DNA of 64,000 nt, taken from the NCBI GenBank assembly GCA_947452555.1, contig CANGDH010000004.1:117553-181552 (forward strand). Direction: 5' to 3'. Positions 17,527 through 24,168 of the stretch are shown piece by piece (the first letter of the stretch is position 1; each line of letters opens with the position of its first letter). The DNA comes from Bacteroidota bacterium (GTDB lineage: Bacteria; Bacteroidota; Bacteroidia; Chitinophagales; Chitinophagaceae). The notes beneath the pieces are model-generated. The model worked only from the letters and a program-made list of their open reading frames with translations. It was not told the origin of the DNA and did not search any database. A program made the position numbers and the translations under genes.

Positions 17527-18579
17527 ATGACAACAGTAAAAGGACCTGCTATATTTTTAGCACAGTTTTTAGGAGATGAGGCCCCCTTTAATACTTTAGA
17601 AAGTATTTGCAAATGGTCAGCAGGACTGGGTTTCAAGGGAGTGCAAATTCCAAGTTGGGATCCAAGATGTATTAACTTACAAAAAGCGGCAGAAAGTAAA
17701 ACGTATGCAGACGAAATAAAAGGAATCGTAAATGCAGCAGGATTAGAGATTACAGAATTGTCTACGCATTTACAAGGACAACTTATTGCGGTTCACCCTG
17801 CTTATGATGCACAATTTGACGGATTCGCTCCTAAAGAAGTGCACGGCAATGCAAAAGCAAGAAGCGAATGGGCAGTACAACAATTAAAGTATGCTGCTAA
17901 AGCCTCTCAAAACTTAGGACTTAATGCACATGCTACTTTTAGTGGTGCCTTATTATGGCATACTGTGTATCCTTGGCCACAACGTCCAGCAGGATTGGTG
18001 GAGACCGGTTTTACAGAATTAGGTAAAAGATGGTTACCTATTTTAAATGAATTTGATAAAGTGGGTATTGACTTATGTTATGAGATTCATCCAGGAGAAG
18101 ACTTGCACGATGGAGTTTCTTATGAAATGTTTTTAGACAAAGTGCATCAACATCCAAGAGCTTGTTTATTATACGACCCCTCCCATTTAGTATTGCAGTG
18201 CATGGACTACAAAGGATTCATTGACATTTATCATGAGCGTATTAAAATGTTTCATGTAAAAGATGCTGAATTTAATCCAAGTGCAAAGCAAGGTGTGTAT
18301 GGTGGTTACCAAAATTGGATTGACCGTGCTGGAAGATTCAGATCTTTAGGTGATGGACAAGTTGATTTTAAAAGTATCTTTAGCAAGCTTGCCGCTTATG
18401 ACTATAAAGGATGGGCAGTAATGGAATGGGAATGTTGCTTAAAACATCCAGAAGTGGGTGCTGCGGAAGGTGCTGTATTTATTCAAAACAATATTATCAA
18501 AGTCACAGAAAAAGCTTTTGATGATTTTGCAAATACAGGATCAGACGAAGCATTTAATAAAAGAATATTAGGACTTTAA
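17527..18579 (+). CDS. Sugar phosphate isomerase/epimerase-like TIM barrel, cytoplasmic
   Basis: A 350-residue xylose-isomerase-like TIM barrel without an export signal. The metal-binding residues appear in CYEIHPGEDLHD (Glu, His), LLYDPSHLVLQ (Asp, His), MFHVKDAEF (His, Asp) and AVMEWECC (Glu). It lies 25 bp after the cytoplasmic Gfo/Idh/MocA gene, a pairing common in Bacteroidota keto-sugar catabolism, where the oxidoreductase and isomerase are likely to act in sequence. The natural substrate is unknown. Confidence 0.88.
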   Translation: MTTVKGPAIFLAQFLGDEAPFNTLESICKWSAGLGFKGVQIPSWDPRCINLQKAAESKTYADEIKGIVNAAGLEITELSTHLQGQLIAVHPAYDAQFDGFAPKEVHGNAKARSEWAVQQLKYAAKASQNLGLNAHATFSGALLWHTVYPWPQRPAGLVETGFTELGKRWLPILNEFDKVGIDLCYEIHPGEDLHDGVSYEMFLDKVHQHPRACLLYDPSHLVLQCMDYKGFIDIYHERIKMFHVKDAEFNPSAKQGVYGGYQNWIDRAGRFRSLGDGQVDFKSIFSKLAAYDYKGWAVMEWECCLKHPEVGAAEGAVFIQNNIIKVTEKAFDDFANTGSDEAFNKRILGL

Positions 18580-18665
18580 AAAACTGGGGAATCTAGCATT
18601 GTATAGATCAGAAAAAACGAAACAAAATGCTTAAAAATTGAATAACAAACTATAAAAATTAGACT

Positions 18666-19058
18666 ATGAAAAAGGTATTTGGAACATTGGCAGCAGTTGT
18701 CGTATTAATGGCATGTGGCGGCGGAACAGAGAAAAAAGCAACTGAAGAAACAGCAACACCTACAGCTACAGCAGCCAATGATTTATCAGCTAATCCTGAT
18801 TATCAAAAAGGATTAGCATTAGTAGCTGGAAGCGATTGTTTAACTTGTCATAAAACAAGTGAAAAAAATATTGGACCTGCTTACAAGGACGTTGCAGCAA
18901 AATATGAGAACAATGAAGAAAATATAAAAATGTTAGCTACAAAAGTGATTAAGGGCGGCGCTGGCGTTTGGGGCGCTATACCAATGACTCCGCATCCACA
19001 AATTAAAGAAGAAGATGCTGAAGCGATGGTTAAATATGTATTGCTTTTAAAAAAATAG
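18666..19058 (+). CDS. Lipoprotein cytochrome c
   Basis: A 130-residue class I cytochrome c. The leader ends in the lipobox LMACG (Cys17), followed by a Thr/Ala/Glu-rich linker. The haem-binding motif is CLTCH (Cys58, Cys61, His62), and the axial methionine is probably in AIPMTPHP. It would be anchored in the periplasm and accept electrons, most plausibly from the GMC-type sugar dehydrogenase encoded nearby, in the way lacB-type subunits do for glucoside 3-dehydrogenases (inference from context). Confidence 0.9.
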   Translation: MKKVFGTLAAVVVLMACGGGTEKKATEETATPTATAANDLSANPDYQKGLALVAGSDCLTCHKTSEKNIGPAYKDVAAKYENNEENIKMLATKVIKGGAGVWGAIPMTPHPQIKEEDAEAMVKYVLLLKK

Positions 19059-19099
19059 GTTTTAACAATTGAACTTTAAAAAAACAAAAACGATTTCTT

Positions 19100-19795
19100 A
19101 TGAAAACACTCTTGCTTGCCCTTTTAACCACATTTGTTTGCATCCAAACCAATGCACAAGATAAATGGACTTCTTTATTTGACGGAAAAACAACCAATGG
19201 CTGGCACACTTATGGCAAAGACGCTGTAGGAGAAGCTTGGCAAGTAGTAGACGGTGCAATTGTATTGAATCCATTAAATAAAGAATCCTCTCAATTAAAA
19301 GGGGGCGGTGATATTGTTTCCAACGAAAGTTTCAACGATTTTCATTTACAATTAGAGTGGAAAATTTCTAAGAATGGCAATAGTGGTATTATCTTTTTTG
19401 TACAAGACGAGCCAAAAAAATATGATCATATTTGGTATACAGGTCCGGAAATGCAAGTATTAGATAATGACGGTCATCCAGATGCGAAAATATATATGCA
19501 TAGAGCTGGTAATTTATACGACTTAGTAGCGGGAGTGGAAGGTGCTACTAAACCAGTTGGAGATTGGAACCTAGTAGATATTATTAATGAAAAGGGCACT
19601 TTGACTTTGAAATTAAATGGTATTACAACCGTTACAACCACTTTGGGTGATGCAAACTGGACCAAATTAATTAAGAACAGTAAATTCTCAAAAGGAGAAT
19701 CACCAGACTTTGGAAAAGTATTTTCTGGACATATTGGGTTACAAGATCATGGCAACCAAGTGTCTTTTAGAAATATTCGTATTCAAAAACTTTAG
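19100..19795 (+). CDS. DUF1080 protein (3-keto-disaccharide hydrolase family)
   Basis: A 231-residue secreted protein with a Sec signal peptide (MKTLLLALLTTFVCIQTNAQ). The jelly-roll domain of the DUF1080/3keto-disac_hyd family fills the rest: SLFDGKTTNGWHTYG near residue 26, then EWKISKNGNSGIIF and a C-terminal GLQDHGNQVSFRNIRI. Some members hydrolyse 3-keto-glycosides made by glycoside 3-dehydrogenases. It follows the cytochrome c gene by 41 bp, which supports the keto-glycoside pathway reading. Confidence 0.9.
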   Translation: MKTLLLALLTTFVCIQTNAQDKWTSLFDGKTTNGWHTYGKDAVGEAWQVVDGAIVLNPLNKESSQLKGGGDIVSNESFNDFHLQLEWKISKNGNSGIIFFVQDEPKKYDHIWYTGPEMQVLDNDGHPDAKIYMHRAGNLYDLVAGVEGATKPVGDWNLVDIINEKGTLTLKLNGITTVTTTLGDANWTKLIKNSKFSKGESPDFGKVFSGHIGLQDHGNQVSFRNIRIQKL

Positions 19796-19797
19796 TA

Positions 19798-20238
19798 ATG
19801 ATCCCCGATCATGAACATTTTATGCGTCAGGCCCTCGTGCAAGCACAGAGGGCCTTTGACGTTGATGAAGTACCTGTTGGTGCTGTAGTTGTAATGCATG
19901 GCAAAATAATTGCCAAAGGTCATAATCAAGTACAATTATTAAAAGACGTTACAGCGCATGCTGAAATTCTAGCTATAACTAGTGCTTGTGAAAGTTTACA
20001 AGAAAAGTATTTAACAGAAGCTACCTTATATGTAACAGTTGAACCCTGCCTAATGTGTGCAGGAGCTTTATATTGGAATAAGATTGGTCATATTGTTTTT
20101 GGAGCAAGTGACGAAAAAAACAGTTACAGACGCGTTACCGAAAAAAATCCATTCCACCCTGCTACCACCATTATTGGAGGGGTGTTGCAAGAAGAATGTG
20201 CCGCACTCATGCAATCCTTTTTTCGTGCAAAAAGATAA
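19798..20238 (+). CDS. tadA: tRNA-specific adenosine deaminase-like nucleoside deaminase
   Basis: A 146-residue cytidine-deaminase-fold protein. The zinc site is complete: HAEILAI (His and catalytic Glu) and EPCLMCAGAL (two Cys). Length and the EVPVGAVVV and ALYWNKIGHIVFGA segments fit TadA, which converts A34 to inosine in tRNA-Arg. It starts 2 bp after the DUF1080 gene, so it is probably co-transcribed despite unrelated function. A GC-rich hairpin follows it. Confidence 0.88.
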   Translation: MIPDHEHFMRQALVQAQRAFDVDEVPVGAVVVMHGKIIAKGHNQVQLLKDVTAHAEILAITSACESLQEKYLTEATLYVTVEPCLMCAGALYWNKIGHIVFGASDEKNSYRRVTEKNPFHPATTIIGGVLQEECAALMQSFFRAKR

Positions 20239-20266
20239 ATCCCTTATCATAGATAAACATAGCAAT

Positions 20267-20305
20267 CTCTAGCCCTCCGCAGCAAGAACTGAAGTCGGCT
20301 ACGAG
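20267..20305. repeat. GC-rich imperfect hairpin between tadA and sodA
   Basis: TAGCC...CAG (20270-20282) folds on CTG...GGCTA (20289-20301) with a six-base loop, three mismatched positions and one wobble; CTC/GAG extends it with one bulge. It is much richer in G+C than its surroundings. It lacks a proper T-run, so it is a poor terminator. It may be an RNA structure or a relic of a mobile or REP-like element. Confidence 0.4.
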
Positions 20306-20388
20306 GTTCTATATTCAACTATGTATAATTAATTGTTTCTATTTTTGGAAAAAAATGCTTGCATTCATTTAATTCAATCAAAGCGGTG

Positions 20389-20396
20389 TAATTTTG
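20389..20396 (+). promoter_or_regulatory. Candidate -7 promoter element for sodA
   Basis: TAATTTTG matches TAnnTTTG exactly, 32 bases before the superoxide dismutase ATG. A second match, TATTTTTG, is at 20340-20347. Neither has an ideal -33 TTG. Confidence 0.35.
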
Positions 20397-20428
20397 AAAT
20401 TCATTTAAGAAACATTTAAATAAAAAAT

Positions 20429-21034
20429 ATGTCATTTACATTACCTGCATTACCATATGCACACGAAGCATTAGAGCCTCATTTTGATACTTTAACCATG
20501 CAAATTCACCATGGCAAACATCATCAAGCTTATGTTGACAATTTAAACAAAGCGATTGCTGGCACTCCAAATGAAGGGAAAAGCATAGAAGAATTAGTAG
20601 CTGTTGCTGGTACTATTAGCCCTGCAGTTAGAAACAATGGTGGTGGTCACTGGAATCACTCTTTCTTTTGGGCAAGTTTAGCACCAAATGCAGGTGGGGT
20701 TCCAACAGGTGCTTTAGCAGAAGCCATCACTGCTGCTTTTGGAAGCTTTGATGCTTTTAAAGAAAAGTTTGCTAATGCTGGTATGACTCGTTTTGGAAGT
20801 GGCTGGGCTTGGTTATTAGTGAAAGACGGTAAATTAGAAATTAGCTCTACTCCAAATCAAGACAATCCTTTAATGGACGTTGCGGAAGTAAAAGGTACTC
20901 CAATTTTAGGCGCTGATGTTTGGGAGCATGCTTACTATTTAAAATATCAAAACAGAAGAGCTGATTATTTAGCTGCTTTCTGGAATGTAGTGAACTGGTC
21001 CGTGATTAGTGATCGTTTTGCTGCAACAAAATAA
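20429..21034 (+). CDS. sodA: Superoxide dismutase [Fe/Mn]
   Basis: A 201-residue cytoplasmic Fe/Mn superoxide dismutase. The four metal ligands are in [12 protein letters not shown] (His), [11 protein letters not shown] (His), and DVWEHAYYL (Asp and His). N- and C-terminal domains have the standard length. It dismutes superoxide to hydrogen peroxide and oxygen. Whether it uses Fe, Mn or both cannot be decided from what is visible, so the symbol is provisional. It converges with yidD, with 6 bp between the stops. Confidence 0.94.
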   Translation: MSFTLPALPYAHEALEPHFDTLTMQIHHGKHHQAYVDNLNKAIAGTPNEGKSIEELVAVAGTISPAVRNNGGGHWNHSFFWASLAPNAGGVPTGALAEAITAAFGSFDAFKEKFANAGMTRFGSGWAWLLVKDGKLEISSTPNQDNPLMDVAEVKGTPILGADVWEHAYYLKYQNRRADYLAAFWNVVNWSVISDRFAATK

Positions 21035-21040
21035 ATTTAA

Positions 21041-21277
21041 CTAAGGTACAGGATCATAACCATGACCTCCCTTTGGATGACATTTACTTAATCGTATGGC
21101 CCCAAGAAGGATTCCTTTTATGGGGCCATACTTTTGTATAGCCTGAGCAGTATACTGAGAGCAAGTGGGAGTAAATCTGCATTTACTCCCACCTAAATAA
21201 GGAGAGAGTACGTACTGATAAAAACGTATTAATGCAATGAAGGGAAAAGAGATAATTTTTTTAAGCAGGGACTTCAT
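21041..21277 (-). CDS. yidD: Membrane protein insertion efficiency factor YidD
   Basis: With the ATG at 21277 this is a 78-residue YidD. The conserved CRFTPTCSQYT and GCHPKGGHGYDP-like end (here KCHPKGGHGYDP) are both present after a short amphipathic N-terminus. It assists YidC-dependent membrane protein insertion at the inner membrane. It overlaps the end of rnpA by 17 bp, the usual rpmH-rnpA-yidD order. An ATG at 21295 would add six residues and cannot be excluded. Confidence 0.92.
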   Translation of the reverse strand: MKSLLKKIISFPFIALIRFYQYVLSPYLGGSKCRFTPTCSQYTAQAIQKYGPIKGILLGAIRLSKCHPKGGHGYDPVP

Positions 21278-21683
21278 TAGATAAATTGATTGCATTTATT
21301 TTAACAGCCAACTTTGCAAGCAACACTTGAATTTTTGCTTGAATTTCTTTTTGAGGAAGTACATTCAAATCGGTGTATAAAAAAAATACAGCAACTTGTT
21401 TATTTTTTATCAGAATCAATTTTTCAAAAGCAGGCTTCTCTAAACGATAGCCCTCTCTCAATAAACGTTTCACTCTATTTCGAGCAACTGCTTTTCTGAA
21501 TGTTCTACTTGGAGCGCCAACACCTACATTCAGTATGCCTTCTGGAGCATCAGGGTGTTCTTGAACGGTGTAAATTAATCTTACTGGAAAATTCGTAATA
21601 GCATGCCCATTAGAAAACAAAAATTGCATTTGCTTTCTACTTTTTAGCTTATCCTTTTTTTGATATGTAAAAACCTTTGGCAA
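21261..21683 (-). CDS. rnpA: Ribonuclease P protein component
   Basis: A 140-residue basic protein. The RNR signature appears as RKAVARNRVKRLLREGYR, and the N-terminal KSRKQMQFLFSNG is typical. It is the protein subunit of RNase P, which trims tRNA 5' ends. It lies 91 bp downstream of rpmH with a terminator hairpin between, so part of rpmH transcription probably stops before it. Confidence 0.94.
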   Translation of the reverse strand: MPKVFTYQKKDKLKSRKQMQFLFSNGHAITNFPVRLIYTVQEHPDAPEGILNVGVGAPSRTFRKAVARNRVKRLLREGYRLEKPAFEKLILIKNKQVAVFFLYTDLNVLPQKEIQAKIQVLLAKLAVKINAINLSNEVPA

Positions 21684-21712
21684 TAAATTATATTTTAATA
21701 CTAGACATTAAA

Positions 21713-21742
21713 AAAGTCCTCTCGATAATTCGGGAGGACTTT
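21713..21742 (-). terminator. Terminator between rpmH and rnpA
   Basis: AAAGTCCTCTCGA pairs with TCGGGAGGACTTT around TAAT (13 bp, one wobble). On the minus strand a T-run follows. It would attenuate transcription from rpmH into rnpA. The stem core is shared with the terminator at 10575-10607. Confidence 0.8.
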
Positions 21743-21774
21743 AAAATTATAAGTTTCTACGGATAGTGATTAAA

Positions 21775-21930
21775 TTATTTTAATCCTTTCTCGCTAGATA
21801 CAGTTAGTTTCTTACGTCCTTTCTTACGGCGACTTGCTAATACTTTACGACCATTAGCAGATTCCATACGCTTACGGAAACCATGAACTGATTTACGACG
21901 ACGTTTATGAGGTTGGAAGGTTCTTTTCAT
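21775..21930 (-). CDS. rpmH: 50S ribosomal protein L34
   Basis: Translating the minus strand from the ATG at 21930 gives a 51-residue, strongly basic protein beginning [14 protein letters not shown] and ending [22 protein letters not shown] and [16 protein letters not shown] are the standard L34 motifs, and the length is right. It sits directly upstream of rnpA and yidD, the classic order. Confidence 0.97.
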   Translation of the reverse strand: MKRTFQPHKRRRKSVHGFRKRMESANGRKVLASRRKKGRKKLTVSSEKGLK

Positions 21931-22013
21931 CTTGTTTGTTTTACTTACTTAGTTCGCTAATATTGTTTCCACGTTCAATAGCAGTCACCATACCACTACC
22001 TGTGAAAGGACGG

Positions 22014-22021
22014 CAAAAATA
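22014..22021 (-). promoter_or_regulatory. Candidate -7 promoter element for rpmH
   Basis: On the minus strand the bases read TATTTTTG, an exact TAnnTTTG match, giving a leader of about 75 bases before the rpmH ATG. No -33 TTG is seen at the usual distance. Confidence 0.33.
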
Positions 22022-22038
22022 GGGTATTTTTTGAATTT

Positions 22039-22860
22039 CTAAGCTAAATCTGTATGTTTTGCTTCAATTTTTTGGCCAAAGAATATGCTAGCCTGTTTTT
22101 CGAAGGTTTCCGCGTTGTCAGTAGTAAAAAAAGCCAATTGACTATTTTTGCTACATTTCTGGTCTATTTCGGGGTGATTTTGAAGATATTTGACCAAACT
22201 ATGGGCTATAATGTCACCTTGAGCTATGATTTTGACTCCTGCTGGAGCATGCGCCTTGATTTTAGACTCTAATAAAGGATAATGAGTACAAGCTAGCAAA
22301 ACGGCATCAATGGACTTAGATTGGCTAAAAAGCTCATTTAGGTATTGTGCCACAAAATAGTCGGCACCGGGTTTATCAAATTCGCCATTCTCAATTAAAG
22401 GCACCCACATTGGGCAAGCTTGCTGAAATACTTTAAGCTCAGGATAAAATTTAGCTAATTCTATTGGATAACTATCACTCTGTATAGTTCCAGTAGTACC
22501 CAAAATTCCCACTTCATGTGTTTTAGAATAGTTACCTAACACTTCACTTGAAGGACGAATTACACCAAGTACTCTTTTACCTGGAGCCATATTAGGCAGG
22601 TCTAATTGTTGAATATTTCTTAAAGCCTTTGCAGAAGCTGTATTACACGCTAAAATAACCAATTCACAACCTTGATTAAAAAACCAATTAACCGCTTCTA
22701 AAGTATATTGATATACTGTTTCAAAAGATCGAGTTCCATAAGGCGCGCGCGCATTGTCTCCCAAATAGATAAAATCATGTTGAGGCAATTGTTCCTTCAA
22801 TGTTTTTAAAATGGTGAGTCCACCATAACCACTATCAAAAACCCCAATTGGCGCTGCCAT
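22039..22860 (-). CDS. murI: Glutamate racemase
   Basis: A 273-residue cytoplasmic enzyme. The catalytic acid/base residues are in VFDSGYGGLT (Asp), ILACNTASA (first Cys) and LACTHYPLL (second Cys). It interconverts L- and D-glutamate for peptidoglycan. It is the last gene of the leftward envelope block, after the two OmpH genes, separated from them by a hairpin terminator. Confidence 0.95.
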   Translation of the reverse strand: MAAPIGVFDSGYGGLTILKTLKEQLPQHDFIYLGDNARAPYGTRSFETVYQYTLEAVNWFFNQGCELVILACNTASAKALRNIQQLDLPNMAPGKRVLGVIRPSSEVLGNYSKTHEVGILGTTGTIQSDSYPIELAKFYPELKVFQQACPMWVPLIENGEFDKPGADYFVAQYLNELFSQSKSIDAVLLACTHYPLLESKIKAHAPAGVKIIAQGDIIAHSLVKYLQNHPEIDQKCSKNSQLAFFTTDNAETFEKQASIFFGQKIEAKHTDLA

Positions 22861-22891
22861 AATTAAGTTATTTGCTTTCTTCTGTAAAACT

Positions 22892-22922
22892 AAGAACCTC
22901 GTTGCATAACAACGAGGTTCTT
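22892..22922 (-). terminator. Hairpin terminator between ompH and murI
   Basis: A perfect 13-bp stem (AAGAACCTCGTTG and CAACGAGGTTCTT) with a five-base loop. On the minus strand it is followed by AGTTTT, a short T-run. It probably ends or attenuates the bamA-ompH transcript. Confidence 0.72.
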
Positions 22923-22946
22923 ATCAAAAATATTATTTATTAGATA

Positions 22947-23576
22947 TTATCCTTTTTTAACTGGAGCTGCTGCTTTTGCAGGAGCACTAGTAGCTTTAGC
23001 AGGAGCCCCACCAGTTGCAGCTCTGAACGCTTCTTCTACCTCTTTAGGTAAAGTCAATTTCAATTTCATTGCAACACGAATAGTTAAGTTATCGGCAATA
23101 GAAGGTTGTGCATATGGTGATAAAGACTCAGCTTTTAAAACCATTGTGTATTTGTTTTCAGCAACTACTTCACTTAATGCAGCAGCAATTCTTTGTCTGT
23201 AAGGCAACAACAATTGCTCTTGCTTTTGTTGCATAGCTTCTTGTTGGTAAGTTTGCCAATTGATTAACTTATATTTTAAACGATTTAAATCGTCTGTAGC
23301 CATTTGTAGCGCCTTAGGTCTTTTAGACAAATCAACTGAATCTCTTTTGAAGATACTATCCTTAACTTGATAATCCTTTAAAGTATAGTTATACTCGTCT
23401 TGTAAAGAATCTTTAGCATATGATTGTAAAACTGTGTCTAATTTTTCTTGGATACCAGGGAACAAAGCAATTACACTTTGATCGTCGAAATAACCAATCT
23501 TAGCTTGTGCAGAAGCACTGTTTGTAAAAGATACTGCAACTAATAAAATCGCTGCAACTAGTAAACCTTTTTTCAT
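22947..23576 (-). CDS. OmpH/Skp family periplasmic chaperone
   Basis: A 209-residue exported protein (Sec signal cleaved near SASA) of the OmpH family: a KIGYFDDQSV start, then a long charged helical hairpin (residues 60-150), then a C-terminal segment rich in Ala and Pro (about 188-209) that looks disordered. Skp-like proteins hold outer-membrane proteins during transit. It follows a second OmpH gene by 29 bp and BamA upstream of that, the conserved Bacteroidota arrangement. Confidence 0.87.
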   Translation of the reverse strand: MKKGLLVAAILLVAVSFTNSASAQAKIGYFDDQSVIALFPGIQEKLDTVLQSYAKDSLQDEYNYTLKDYQVKDSIFKRDSVDLSKRPKALQMATDDLNRLKYKLINWQTYQQEAMQQKQEQLLLPYRQRIAAALSEVVAENKYTMVLKAESLSPYAQPSIADNLTIRVAMKLKLTLPKEVEEAFRAATGGAPAKATSAPAKAAAPVKKG

Positions 23577-23605
23577 AGAATCTATTTTTTGTGTTGTGTT
23601 TATAC

Positions 23606-24130
23606 TTAATTATTAATACCCAATTCTTTTAAAACGTCATCACTTTTATCAAGTTTTGGGTCTGCAAATATAATGGTTATTCCTTCACTTTTATCCAAAA
23701 TGAAGTCATATGAACGAGCAGTAGCCATTTTTTGTACTGCATTATATACCTTGTCTTGAATCGGTTTAACTAATTTTTGTCTTTCTTTAAACAAATCCCC
23801 TTCGTAACCAAAGCGCTTTTTTTGTAAATCCCTAAGTTCTTTTTCTTTCGCGAATAACTCGTCTTCTCTCTTTTTCTTTAAATCGTCTGACAACATAAAT
23901 TGTTCTGCTTCGTAGTTTTTATACATTTTGTCTAAAACTTGTTGCTTGTCATCAATTTCTGACTGCCATTGATCTCCTAAAACTTTCAATTTTTTATCTG
24001 CTTCTTTATATTCTGGAATTTTATCTAGAATATACTTAGTGTTAATTACTGCATAACGACTTTGCGCTTGAACGGTAAAAACGGAAAGCAACAGGACCAA
24101 TGCGACTAAGCTGATTTTGTTGAATTGCAT
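23606..24130 (-). CDS. OmpH/Skp family periplasmic chaperone
   Basis: A 174-residue exported OmpH/Skp protein. The signal peptide ends near VQAQ; SRYAVINTKYILDKIPEY begins the mature core, followed by the KK/EE-rich helical tentacle (about 40-130) and the C-terminal DFILDKSEGITIIFAD strand. It would chaperone unfolded outer-membrane proteins to the Bam complex. It lies 38 bp after bamA, so it is almost certainly co-transcribed with it. Confidence 0.9.
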   Translation of the reverse strand: MQFNKISLVALVLLLSVFTVQAQSRYAVINTKYILDKIPEYKEADKKLKVLGDQWQSEIDDKQQVLDKMYKNYEAEQFMLSDDLKKKREDELFAKEKELRDLQKKRFGYEGDLFKERQKLVKPIQDKVYNAVQKMATARSYDFILDKSEGITIIFADPKLDKSDDVLKELGINN

Positions 24131-24168
24131 ATTGATAAATTTATAAATGAATTAATAATCTTTATTTT

